Assembly (NCBI RefSeq): GCF_023093535.1
Contig: NZ_CP095757.1
Coordinates: forward strand, 2,418,001-2,482,000
Reading direction: 5' to 3'
DNA from: Halovivax limisalsi
GTDB taxonomy: Archaea; Halobacteriota; Halobacteria; Halobacteriales; Natrialbaceae
DNA length: 64,000 nt
The notes under the pieces were generated by a model that had not been told where the DNA came from, did not search any database, and saw only the letters and a program-made list of their open reading frames with translations. The position numbers and the translations under genes are program-made. Below, piece after piece: positions 16,733 through 25,095 of this stretch (positions within the stretch are counted from its first letter, which is position 1; each line of letters begins with the position of its first letter).

Positions 16733-17632
16733 ATGACAGCAGAGAGGCCGTCGTCCGGCGGCTGGTTCGCCGACGTCGACCCGGACGATCCGGACGCAGC
16801 CGTCGAGGCGATCAGGGACGGTCGAGCCGACCAACCCGATCGGTGGCCCGCGCTCGCCGTCGAATCTGGGATCGTCGCCGACGAGGACGCCTACTACGAC
16901 TGGCTGTCCGAGTCGACGATCGAGGCGACGCGTCGCGCCGTCGACGAGCGCGAGCGCGCGGGCGATACCCAACTCACCCACGCCGTTCGGGCGATGGACG
17001 ACTGCCGACGCACGGCGAACGAGCTGGCCGAGCGACTCGCCGAGTGGGCGGGGACGGTCGACCCGGACGCTGGAGCTGGCGTCGGATACGCCCGCAAGAT
17101 CGTCGCCGACGAAACCGACGTTTCCGACCGCTCGATCCGATCGCTGGCCGAGCGCGTCGTCGACCTCGACGACGAGGCCGACGCGCTCGAAACGACGATC
17201 GAACGAACCGCGCCCGCGGTCGCGCCGAACCTGTCCGCGCTGGCCGGACCCGTCCTCGCCGCGCGACTCGTCTCGCTGGCCGGCGGCCTGGAATCGCTCG
17301 CGAAGAAACCCAGCGGAACCGTCCAGGTGCTCGGCGCCGAGGACGCCCTCTTCGCGCACCTCCGGGGCCGGGCGACCTCACCGAAACACGGCGTCATCTA
17401 CACCCACGAGGCGGTACGCGGTACTGATCCCGCCGAACGGGGCTCCGCTGCCCGCGCGCTCGCCGGCAAGCTCTCGATCGCCGCCCGGATCGACCACTAC
17501 AGCGGCGACCGCCGTCCCGAGCTGGAAGCGGAACTCGCCGAACGAATCGAGACGATCCAGGCGCGTACCGACGCGACCGACGACGGAGCAGGTGCCGCCG
17601 AATCATCCAGCCAGGGTGAGACCGATGGATGA
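16733..17632 (+). CDS. nop5: Nop5/Nop56 C/D-box RNP core protein
   Basis: A 299-residue scaffold of the archaeal C/D-box sRNP that joins L7Ae-bound guide RNA to fibrillarin for 2'-O-methylation of rRNA and tRNA. The N-terminal fibrillarin-binding part is short and acidic. A coiled-coil region follows, then the Nop domain with NLSALAGPVLAARLVSLAGG, SGTVQVLGAEDALFAHLR and the signature PKHGVIYTHEAVRG. The C-terminus is acidic and variable. Its stop overlaps the fibrillarin start by 8 nt, giving the standard archaeal nop5-flpA operon. Confidence 0.97.
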   Translation: MTAERPSSGGWFADVDPDDPDAAVEAIRDGRADQPDRWPALAVESGIVADEDAYYDWLSESTIEATRRAVDERERAGDTQLTHAVRAMDDCRRTANELAERLAEWAGTVDPDAGAGVGYARKIVADETDVSDRSIRSLAERVVDLDDEADALETTIERTAPAVAPNLSALAGPVLAARLVSLAGGLESLAKKPSGTVQVLGAEDALFAHLRGRATSPKHGVIYTHEAVRGTDPAERGSAARALAGKLSIAARIDHYSGDRRPELEAELAERIETIQARTDATDDGAGAAESSSQGETDG

Positions 17633-18263
17633 GCTACCTGTCGGGGTCGAACGCCGATCGATCGACGGTCGCGACTGGCTCGCGACCGAGGGCGAGCCGG
17701 TCGGCGACGAACCGACCGACGGCTCGTGGCGAGCGTGGGATCCCGACCGGTCGAAACTCGCCGCGATGCTCGAACTCGGGTTCGACACCGGGTTCTCGGG
17801 CGGTGAATCCGACCGGGTGCTCTATCTCGGCGCGGCCAGCGGCACGACGGTGAGCCACGTCGCCGACGTCGCTGGGCCGACGTACGCGATCGAGTTCGCC
17901 CCGCGACCCGCCCGCGACCTGCTCGACGTCGCCGAGAGCAGACCGCGGCTCTTCCCCATCCTCGCGGACGCCCGCAAACCGGCGACGTACGCCCACGTCG
18001 TCGAGTCCGACCTCGACCTGCTCGTCCAGGACGTCGCGACCCGGGGCCAGGCGCGCGTCGCCGTCGAGAACCGTCGGTTTCTCGCGGACGACGGCAGGCT
18101 CCTCCTGTCGGTGAAAGCCCGCAGCGAGGACGTCACCGCGGATCCGGAGTCCGTGTTCGACGACGTCCTCGACGAACTGGCGAGCGCCTACGACGTGCTC
18201 GAAACCGGCCGGCTCGACGAGTACCACACGGATCACCTGGGCGTCGTGGCGACGCGGAAGTGA
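17625..18263 (+). CDS. flpA: Fibrillarin-like rRNA/tRNA 2'-O-methyltransferase
   Basis: The SAM-dependent 2'-O-ribose methyltransferase of the C/D-box sRNP, 212 residues. Rossmann motif I is YLGAASGTTVSHVADV, followed by YAIEFAPRPARDLLDV (motif II) and PILADARKPATYAHVV (SAM-contacting DA). The conserved LLVQDVATRGQA and LLLSVKARSEDVT complete the fold. ATG at 17625 is chosen for the 8-nt overlap with nop5 and the MDELPVGVERR start. Confidence 0.97.
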   Translation: MDELPVGVERRSIDGRDWLATEGEPVGDEPTDGSWRAWDPDRSKLAAMLELGFDTGFSGGESDRVLYLGAASGTTVSHVADVAGPTYAIEFAPRPARDLLDVAESRPRLFPILADARKPATYAHVVESDLDLLVQDVATRGQARVAVENRRFLADDGRLLLSVKARSEDVTADPESVFDDVLDELASAYDVLETGRLDEYHTDHLGVVATRK

Positions 18264-18362
18264 GCGCCACGGCGATACGACGACGGTCTAATCGCACGTT
18301 CGTCGAATCCAGATTTCCTGTCGAGAGCGTTCGTGGCGAGTCGGAGCTTTCCCACCGATCCG

Positions 18363-19841
18363 TCAGGCGTCCGGCCACCGCTCGATGTAGACCGTTTCGT
18401 CGGTGTAGAACCGGACCACGTCCTCGGCCTGGGCGTGGAGGTCGCCGAAGAACGAGTCGTTTCGGCCGCCGAAGTGGAAGAAGGCCATCGGCGCCGCCGT
18501 CCCCGCGTTGACCGCGAGGTTTCCCGGTTCGCCCTCGCGTCGGAACTGCTGGGCTTCCGCCCCGCTCCCGGTAAAGAGGCTCGCGGCGTTGCCGAACCGG
18601 CTTCCGTTCATGACCTCGATCCCTTCCTCGACGTCGGAAACGGGCATTACTCCGAGAACCGGGCCGAAGATCTCCTCCCTCGCGATCACCATGTCGGCGG
18701 TGACGTCTCTGAAGATACACGGCCCAAGGAAGTTGCCGTCCGCGTAGCCGTCCACGGTGACGTCGCGCCCGTCGAGGACGAGTTCGGCGCCCTCCTGAAC
18801 GCCGGTTTCGACGTAGTTGCGGACCCGCTGTTCGTGCTCTCCGGTGATGAGCGGGCCGATGTCGGTCCCCGGTTCGAGACCGGAGCCGACGGTCTGGGCC
18901 GAGGCGACGTCGACGACGCGCTCGACGAACTCCTCGTAGACGCTCGATTCGACGCAGACGACGTCGTTCGCGAGACAGCGTTCGCCGCTGCAGGCCATCG
19001 CCGAGGAGACCGTCTTCTCGGCCGCGAAGTCGAGATCCGCCGTCTCCGAGACGATCACGTGGTTCTTCGCGCCGCCCTGGGCCTGGACGCGCTTGCCGTT
19101 GGCGGCGGCGCGCTCGTAGATCGTCTTCGCGACCGGGGTGCTCCCAACGAAGGAGATCCCCTCGATTCCGTCGTGGTCGAGCATCGCGTCGACGGTGTCG
19201 ACGCTCCCGTTGACCAGCTGGACGACGCCGTCCGGGAAGCCCGCCTCGTCGATCAGTTCGAACAGTGTCGCGGCGGTGAGCGGATCTCGCTCGCTCGGTT
19301 TGAGGATGAAGGCGTTGCCGGAGGCGACCGCGTAGGGCAGGAACCACAGCGGAATCATGCCCGGGAAGTTAAACGGCGTGACCGCCGCGAAGACCCCGAG
19401 CGGCTTTCGCACGGCGGTTTCGTCGATCCCCGGGGCCGCGTGCTCGACGTGACCCGCCTGCATGAGCGACGGCATGCCGCAGGCCACTTCGACGTTCTCG
19501 ATTCCCCGCCGGAGTTCACCCCGCGCCTCGTCCATCGTCTTGCCGTGCTCGCGGACGAGCGTGCGAGCGATTTCGTCGATCCGATCCTCGAGCAGTCCCT
19601 TGAGTTCGAACAGCGGCTGGATGCGGTCTTCGATCGGCCGGCGGCGCCACGACTCGAACGCCTCCCGGCCGTTTCGGACCGCCTCGTCGACGTCGTCCGC
19701 CGTCGCGAACTCGACGGCTGCCAGCGTCTCGCCGGTCGCGGGATCGACGACGTCCATCCCGTCGCCGCCGGCGCCGTCCGTCCACTCGCCGTCGACGTAG
19801 TGGGTGACGGTGTCGCCGGCGATCGTTTCGTGGTCTGTCAC
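18363..19841 (-). CDS. mmsA: CoA-acylating methylmalonate-semialdehyde dehydrogenase
   Basis: Oxidises (methyl)malonate semialdehyde to acyl-CoA with NAD+ in valine, inositol or propionate breakdown. The 492 residues match the family: TPFNFPGMIPLWFLPYAVA, NAFILKPSERDPL, FVGSTPVAKTIY, the Gln-Gly-Gly-Ala-Lys-Asn substitution QGGAKNH that distinguishes MMSDH from ordinary aldehyde dehydrogenases, and catalytic Cys in ACSGERC. The GTG at 19841 (VTDHETIAGD) is preferred. The frame can be extended to 20309, but that part is the antisense shadow of the divergent gshA gene. Confidence 0.93.
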   Translation of the reverse strand: MTDHETIAGDTVTHYVDGEWTDGAGGDGMDVVDPATGETLAAVEFATADDVDEAVRNGREAFESWRRRPIEDRIQPLFELKGLLEDRIDEIARTLVREHGKTMDEARGELRRGIENVEVACGMPSLMQAGHVEHAAPGIDETAVRKPLGVFAAVTPFNFPGMIPLWFLPYAVASGNAFILKPSERDPLTAATLFELIDEAGFPDGVVQLVNGSVDTVDAMLDHDGIEGISFVGSTPVAKTIYERAAANGKRVQAQGGAKNHVIVSETADLDFAAEKTVSSAMACSGERCLANDVVCVESSVYEEFVERVVDVASAQTVGSGLEPGTDIGPLITGEHEQRVRNYVETGVQEGAELVLDGRDVTVDGYADGNFLGPCIFRDVTADMVIAREEIFGPVLGVMPVSDVEEGIEVMNGSRFGNAASLFTGSGAEAQQFRREGEPGNLAVNAGTAAPMAFFHFGGRNDSFFGDLHAQAEDVVRFYTDETVYIERWPDA

Positions 19842-19942
19842 GTGTACGCAGGACACAGCGTGGCTCAATAACGATTCTGGATGGACGCCGTTCCGGCCGC
19901 GATAAATTGAAGTGCGACGGCGCCGAGACTGCCGAGTCCAAA

Positions 19943-19954
19943 CCCTATATAGGG
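19943..19954 (+). promoter_or_regulatory. TATA box of gshA
   Basis: CCCTATATAGGG is a perfect 12-bp palindrome centred 28 nt before the ATG at 19977, the expected position for a leaderless haloarchaeal transcript. Confidence 0.7.
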
Positions 19955-19976
19955 ACCCACCGGCAATGTACCGCCA

Positions 19977-21059
19977 ATGGATCGTGGGTCGGCTTCGGCG
20001 TTCGATCGGCAGGGGACGCTCGGTATCGAAGAGGAGTTCTACGTCGTCGACGAGTCGGGCCACCCGACGGCCGGGTCGGACGAACTGGTGTACGAATCGA
20101 CGCCCCCCGACCTCCTCGAGGGCCGGCTCGATCACGAGCTGTTCAAGTGCGTCGTCGAGACGCAGACGCCGCTGATCGACCGTCCCGGGCGCGCGAGCGA
20201 CGTCCTGCGCGACGTCCGCGAGGCGCTCGTCTCGTACGCTCGGGAGCACGGGTTCGGGATCGCCGGCGCCGGCCTGCACCCGCTGGCGCGCTGGCGCGAA
20301 CTCGAACACGCCGAGAAACCCCGGTATCGGTCACAGCTCGATCGCATCCAGTATCCACAGCACCGAAACACGACGGCGGGGCTGCACGTCCACGTCGGCG
20401 TCGACGACGCCGACAAAGCGATCTGGATCGCGAACGAGCTTCGCTGGTACGTCCCGGTGATGCTCGCGCTGTCGGCGAACTCGCCGTTCTGGAACGGGTT
20501 CGACACCGGCCTCGCCTCCGCGCGAGCGAAGATCTTCGAGGGGCTGCCCAACACCGGGATGCCCACCGCCTTCGACGATTTTGCGGCCTTCGACCGGTTC
20601 GAACGCCGAATGGTCGAGAGTGGTGCGATCGACGACCGCGGCGAGCTCTGGTACGACGTGCGACCCCACACGGGCCACGGCAGCGTCGAGATTCGGGCGC
20701 CGGACGGCCAGGCGGACCCGGTCGTCGTCGACGCGTTCGTCGAGTACACCGAGGCCCTCGTCACCGACCTGGCCGAGCGCTACGATGACGGCGAATCCGC
20801 GACGGCTGGCGACCTCCGTCGGGAACTGCTCGACGAGAACAAGTGGCGCGCGATCCGCCACGGCCACGAGGCCTCGTTCATCGATCGATCCGGCGAGGGG
20901 ACGGTCGACCTCGGCGAGATCGTCCGCCGGGAGTCCGATCGATTCGGGATCGACGGCATCCGGTCGGTGTACGAACGAGAGAGTGGCGCGGCGCGTCAGC
21001 GCCGACTCCTCGACGATGCGGGGCCCGACGCGCTCTGTGACGCGTTGCGACTCGAGTGA
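19977..21059 (+). CDS. gshA: Glutamate-cysteine ligase (haloarchaeal GshA type)
   Basis: Joins L-Glu and L-Cys to gamma-glutamylcysteine, the major low-molecular-weight thiol of haloarchaea. The 360 residues belong to the GCS2/YbdK-like family: [11 protein letters not shown] near the N-terminus (metal/glutamate site), [42 protein letters not shown], the [19 protein letters not shown] block and the C-terminal [13 protein letters not shown]. The promoter supports leaderless initiation at 19977. It is divergent from mmsA. Gamma-glutamyltransferase at 26970 could turn over the product. Confidence 0.94.
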   Translation: MDRGSASAFDRQGTLGIEEEFYVVDESGHPTAGSDELVYESTPPDLLEGRLDHELFKCVVETQTPLIDRPGRASDVLRDVREALVSYAREHGFGIAGAGLHPLARWRELEHAEKPRYRSQLDRIQYPQHRNTTAGLHVHVGVDDADKAIWIANELRWYVPVMLALSANSPFWNGFDTGLASARAKIFEGLPNTGMPTAFDDFAAFDRFERRMVESGAIDDRGELWYDVRPHTGHGSVEIRAPDGQADPVVVDAFVEYTEALVTDLAERYDDGESATAGDLRRELLDENKWRAIRHGHEASFIDRSGEGTVDLGEIVRRESDRFGIDGIRSVYERESGAARQRRLLDDAGPDALCDALRLE

Positions 21060-21307
21060 CCGCCGACGGTTCGCCCCTGCGACGGACGCGACCTGACGGG
21101 CGACCGGTTCGAACCAAACCGCAACTGCTGACCGCCCGGACGAACCCCACGACGTCCACCCGCGTGATTTCGGTGGCGGACCAGGTCCGTGGTCGATCCA
21201 CCGTGGTCGGCTCGGCGACGACTCTCCACTCCTTCACGCCGCTTCCCACGGGCTGGGGATGACTCGGACCATTCAAATGCGCCGGCGGCCAACCCCGAAC
21301 CATACCC

Positions 21308-22159
21308 GTGTCGTCTTCCACCGCTCACCAGTCGTTGCGACGGGTTCGGTCTCGGATCAGCGTCCCACACCTGCTCGCGACCACGCTCGTGCTCGTCACC
21401 GGAACCATCCTCCTGGGCGTCGCGACGCGTGCCGCCGGTGCCGGCCTGGCCTGTGACGCCAACTGGCCGCTCTGCGACGGCGGCCTGCTGAACCTGTTCC
21501 CGGCTGGATTCCCGAGCTTCTTCGAGTGGTTCCACCGCCTCGTCGCGGGCGTCGCCGGGTTCTTCATCGTCGGCTCGGCGCTCCTGGCCTGGATCGGCCG
21601 GTATCCCCGACGAATCGCCTGGGCGGCGATCCTCGGGATGGTCCTGACGCCGATCCAGGTGCTACTCGGCCGGGAGACGGTCCTCAGTTACGACATGACG
21701 GTCCTCAACCTTCACTTCTGGACGGCGATCGTCATCTTCGTCTGTTTCGCCGTCGCGACGATCTACAGCTGGCTCGATCGGCTCGACGCCCGACTGCTCC
21801 CGATATCGCTCGTTCTCGCCGCCATACTCGTTCCCGTCCAGATCGTCTTCAGTCCGATCGTCATCGAGTCCTACACGCCCGTGATGCACACCGTCCGCGA
21901 CGCCGTCTCGCTGGGCCTCGTCTTCGCCAGCCTGCTGGCCGGCATCCTCGGGGTGGCGCGGCTCTCGGGCGCGCGGGCACGAGCCCTCTCGCTGGCGCCC
22001 GTCCTGGCACTGCTGGTCGTCTACCTGAGCCGAGAGACGGTGATGGCGTTCGATCCCCGGATCGATCTCCTCTACCTGCTTACCTCCGTCGGCGTTTCAC
22101 TCCTCCTCGCAGCAGCCGTCTTCGACGCGCGGTCGGTGATTGCGAAGCCGGATAGCTGA
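21308..22159 (+). CDS. ctaA: Heme A synthase (CtaA/COX15 family)
   Basis: Oxidises the C8 methyl group of heme O to the formyl group of heme A for aa3-type terminal oxidases. The 283-residue protein has about eight transmembrane helices, with heme-ligating His residues in FFEWFHRLVAGVAG and LNLHFWTAIVIF, and further His in YTPVMHTVRDAVSLG. The cysteine pair ACDANWPLCDGG after the first helix is a family feature. Translation starts at GTG 21308; the gene is preceded by an AT-containing CATTCAAATG about 35 nt upstream. Association with a copper-type regulator downstream fits respiratory-oxidase assembly. Confidence 0.93.
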   Translation: MSSSTAHQSLRRVRSRISVPHLLATTLVLVTGTILLGVATRAAGAGLACDANWPLCDGGLLNLFPAGFPSFFEWFHRLVAGVAGFFIVGSALLAWIGRYPRRIAWAAILGMVLTPIQVLLGRETVLSYDMTVLNLHFWTAIVIFVCFAVATIYSWLDRLDARLLPISLVLAAILVPVQIVFSPIVIESYTPVMHTVRDAVSLGLVFASLLAGILGVARLSGARARALSLAPVLALLVVYLSRETVMAFDPRIDLLYLLTSVGVSLLLAAAVFDARSVIAKPDS

Positions 22160-22436
22160 CCGACACTTTCCGTTCCCTCCCGGCGGTGGTCGCCGTTCCG
22201 GCGGTACGGATTCGACGAGCGCCGACGCTGTCGGGGCCACGGTCGTCGCGAACTCGAGAAGGTGATCGGTACAGAGGACCCCGGAGGAGCCAACCATCCT
22301 GCGAGCCGCGACCCGCGGTATCCGCGGCTTGTGTCGCACCGAACCCGGCGACCGCGCACTGTGTCGTCTCGTACCCACCAGGAGAGCTTTCCGTCGGAAA
22401 CAGCCAAATTCAGACGGGAGAGATGCTGAAAACGTC

Positions 22437-22464
22437 TTTTACTGTTATAACGTTTATCGTAAAA
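22437..22464. promoter_or_regulatory. AT-rich nested dyad upstream of the Lrp-TRASH regulator
   Basis: An outer inverted repeat TTTTAC (22437-22442) and GTAAAA (22459-22464) encloses the palindrome GTTATAAC (22444-22451). It lies 31-58 nt before the ATG at 22495 in otherwise GC-rich DNA, a plausible autoregulatory operator next to the promoter. The rest of 22160-22494 (335 nt) contains no gene that I can support; a CCGCGG pair near 22317 makes a small hairpin. Confidence 0.45.
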
Positions 22465-22494
22465 TCTAAAGTAGTGGCGGGAGAAGATACGATC

Positions 22495-23079
22495 ATGCGT
22501 ACACTGGACGAAACGGACCTCGCAATCCTCAGCCTCCTCCTCGAGGATGCCCGCCGCCCTTACAACGACATCGCAGAACAGGTCGACGTCTCCGCTCCGA
22601 CGGTCTCCGATCGAATCAACCGACTGACGGAACTCGACGTCATCGAACGCTTCACGATCGATCTCGATCGATCCAGTTTCACCGACGGTGTCGAACTGCT
22701 CATCGACATCGAACTGTGTGCGACGCCGGTCGACTCGCTGACCGAACGACTGGTCGCCGTCGACGGGATCGAACACGTCTTTACGACGACGGACGCCCGC
22801 GTCCTCGCGGTCGGCTCGCTCCGCAGCGAACGCGTCGGCCCCGCCCTCCTCGAAGCGCTCGACGCGGAACAGATCGAGAGCTACCGCGTCCACCTCCTCC
22901 AGGATCGCGCCTGGGATCCGGCCATCTCGGAGGGCGCGCTCACGCTCAAGTGCGAGATGTGCGCCGACGACGTCACGGAGGACGGGCTCTCCGTTCGAAT
23001 CGACGGCGACCTCCATCACTTCTGCGACGAATCCTGTCGGGACCGGTTCGAAGAGCGTCAGCTGGCGACGCCGTCCTGA
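22495..23079 (+). CDS. Lrp/AsnC-family regulator with TRASH metal-binding domain
   Basis: A 194-residue transcription factor. Residues 5-50 form an AsnC-type HTH (DETDLAILSLLLEDAR, NDIAEQVDVSAPTVSDRINRL). A ligand/oligomerisation domain of the Lrp fold covers about 62-138. The C-terminus is a TRASH domain with Cys153, Cys156, Cys177 and Cys181 (CEMC ... HHFCDESC). In Halobacterium an Lrp-TRASH protein of this design (VNG1179C) controls a copper-efflux ATPase, so a copper-responsive role is the best guess. Adjacent ctaA fits a copper/heme theme. The ATG at 22495 begins the HTH. Confidence 0.9.
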   Translation: MRTLDETDLAILSLLLEDARRPYNDIAEQVDVSAPTVSDRINRLTELDVIERFTIDLDRSSFTDGVELLIDIELCATPVDSLTERLVAVDGIEHVFTTTDARVLAVGSLRSERVGPALLEALDAEQIESYRVHLLQDRAWDPAISEGALTLKCEMCADDVTEDGLSVRIDGDLHHFCDESCRDRFEERQLATPS

Positions 23080-23127
23080 GTCGCCGTCGATCGCGACGAT
23101 TTTGTTCGCCGAGTACCTGCATCCGCT

Positions 23128-23760
23128 GTGCAATCCGTTTTAGACCGAACGAGTAACCCGTTCGGGATGCGTCCGCCGTTCGACGAAAGCGACGATGGCG
23201 ACCTCCCGGCCGTTCCGGGATACGGCGACCCGAGCGGCGATTTCCACGTGATCGGGGACCATCCCGGGATCCACGGCGGCACCGGAACCGGCGTTCCCTT
23301 CACCGAAACCGGCGCGGGCCGCGCCGTCGGACGACTGCTTCGATCCGTGGACCTGCTCGGCGGACCGGCCGACCGACCCACCGTGAACGACTGCTTTCTG
23401 AGCTACATCCACATGGTCACGCCGCCACGGAACGAGTCGCCGGCACCGGCGAACTACGACCGGTTAGAACGGTTCTTCGACGCCGAACTCCGCGCGGTCA
23501 ACGCCCACGTCCTGCTCCCCGTCGGCGAGCGAGCGATCGATCGCGTGCTTCGCTCATACACCACCCGCCGCGACCGCCTGCCGAGCGATCCGGCAGCCCG
23601 CCACGCGACCGAGGTGCGCGGTCGCGGCTTTCTGGTCGTTCCGCTCTCGGATCCGGCCGCGTGGGACGACGCGGCCTTCGAGCAGGCCGTCGACCGACTC
23701 GAGGCGATCCTCGGTCGCGACTACCGCCAGACGAAAGGGGTCGCGACGCGGGTCGGCTGA
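23128..23760 (+). CDS. Uracil-DNA-glycosylase-fold family protein
   Basis: A 210-residue haloarchaeal protein that resembles the uracil-DNA glycosylase superfamily. VIGDHPGIHGGTGTGVPFTETGAGRAVGRLL resembles the motif A region, FLSYIHMVTPP the central strand, and NAHVLLPVGERAIDRVL the conserved strand before motif B. The catalytic residue pattern is not canonical, so activity on uracil is not assured. GTG at 23128 and ATG at 23167 are both possible starts. Its stop codon abuts the stop of the convergent DnaJ gene with no spacer. Confidence 0.72.
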   Translation: MQSVLDRTSNPFGMRPPFDESDDGDLPAVPGYGDPSGDFHVIGDHPGIHGGTGTGVPFTETGAGRAVGRLLRSVDLLGGPADRPTVNDCFLSYIHMVTPPRNESPAPANYDRLERFFDAELRAVNAHVLLPVGERAIDRVLRSYTTRRDRLPSDPAARHATEVRGRGFLVVPLSDPAAWDDAAFEQAVDRLEAILGRDYRQTKGVATRVG

Positions 23761-24957
23761 TCAGACACCGAATCGCCGTCTCACGGCGAAGCGGATCGGA
23801 AGCCCGAGGGCGCCGATGACCGGGAGGACGACGATCGCGAGCAGTTCCATCGGGAGCGACGTCGACCCGACCCAGCCGGCCAGCAGCGCGCCGATCGGCG
23901 TCGCGACGGCGAGCAGGTACGCGTACGACGGCGACCAGCCGGGAATGTGGTGCGAGCGATGGATCACGACGCCGTACAGGAGGGGGAGCAAGAGCGCACC
24001 GGCGAGCAGCGGGCCGCCGACGAGCAGCGCCGAGCCCCCCAGCGAGAGGGCCAGCGCGATCGTCTCGTTGATCGACACCGGTCCGAAGAGAGTTTCGCGG
24101 ACGACGACGCGAACGGCGAGCAACGCGAAGACGACGAGCGCGTTCGCGCCGGCGATGACGGCGTACCACGTGCCGGTCTCGACCGGGGGTGACAGAACCG
24201 CGGCCGAATTGACGGTCGCAAAGCCCGAGACCAGCGCACTCGACTGGGCCGTCACCGCATCCTGTAGCGCGGCGAGGTCGCCGCCGGCGCTCGTAATCGA
24301 CTCGAACAGCCCGCGAAAGACGTCGAGATTGCTTCGCGTGTACTGTGCGAGACCGACCAGGTAGACGATCGTCGCGAGCCAGAGCAGCGGCAGGGCGAAG
24401 TTCTGCGAGCGCCACCACTGGACGAGCGCGCTCGACCGGAGGCGAGCCCCGAGGCCGCCGGGTGCGCCCGCGGTGCGCTCGGCACGGGACCCGGGGGCAA
24501 CGCCGCCGCTGGTCCCGGAGCCGGTCGAACCGGCGACGGTCGATCGAGTGCGGGCCGAGCCGCGCCCCGTCGACGACCCGCTCTTCGACGTCGAGACGGA
24601 GCTCCAGGAGTCGGTCGCCGTGCTGACGCCCGAGTGATCGTCGCTGATGCGGGGTTCGCGATCGTCACCGTCGCGCTCGGCGCGATCGTCGTCCGTCATC
24701 CACTTCTCCGGCGACGGCAATCCGGACGTGCGTTTGGCGACGTAATCGGTGTGGCCCAGCCGATCGTACGCCCGGCGCTCGACCGGGTCGCCGAGTACGT
24801 CGTAGGCCGTCTTGAGCGCAGTGAACTGGGCCTGTGCGCGCTCGTCGTCGTTCAGATCCGGGTGGTAGATGCGGACCTGTTCGCGGAACGCGGCCTTGAT
24901 CTCGTCCTGGCTGGCGTCGGGCGATACGTCGAGAAGATCGTAGAAGTCCTCGGTCAT
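23761..24957 (-). CDS. DnaJ-domain membrane protein
   Basis: A 398-residue protein with an N-terminal J domain (residues 3-68) containing the HPD motif in RIYHPDLNDDE and the ending AYDRLGHTDY. A Ser/Thr/Gly-rich linker to about residue 170 follows, then about six hydrophobic segments (for example LLWLATIVYLVGLAQY, LVVFALLAVRVVVRE, ALLVGGPLLAGALLLPLLYG). It lacks the Gly/Phe and zinc domains of true DnaJ. It probably recruits DnaK (Hsp70) to the membrane. A TATA-like CGTATAATTC complement at 25008-25017 lies about 50 nt upstream. Confidence 0.87.
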   Translation of the reverse strand: MTEDFYDLLDVSPDASQDEIKAAFREQVRIYHPDLNDDERAQAQFTALKTAYDVLGDPVERRAYDRLGHTDYVAKRTSGLPSPEKWMTDDDRAERDGDDREPRISDDHSGVSTATDSWSSVSTSKSGSSTGRGSARTRSTVAGSTGSGTSGGVAPGSRAERTAGAPGGLGARLRSSALVQWWRSQNFALPLLWLATIVYLVGLAQYTRSNLDVFRGLFESITSAGGDLAALQDAVTAQSSALVSGFATVNSAAVLSPPVETGTWYAVIAGANALVVFALLAVRVVVRETLFGPVSINETIALALSLGGSALLVGGPLLAGALLLPLLYGVVIHRSHHIPGWSPSYAYLLAVATPIGALLAGWVGSTSLPMELLAIVVLPVIGALGLPIRFAVRRRFGV

Positions 24958-25095
24958 GGTAGGCGATCGATTCGTGGGCGTTCTTCGTCAGGCACTCTAG
25001 TTGGGGGGCGTATAATTCTGCTGTTCGGAGTGGACGGTCGCTTGACACTCCGGACGGTACCCGAAAGAGCGTTTCGGCCGACGGACCGGACGGTC

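Noticed and set aside
19842-20309. N-terminal extension of the mmsA frame
   Set aside because: It is antisense to the 5' part of gshA and crosses the gshA promoter. The GTG at 19841 gives the normal aldehyde-dehydrogenase N-terminus.
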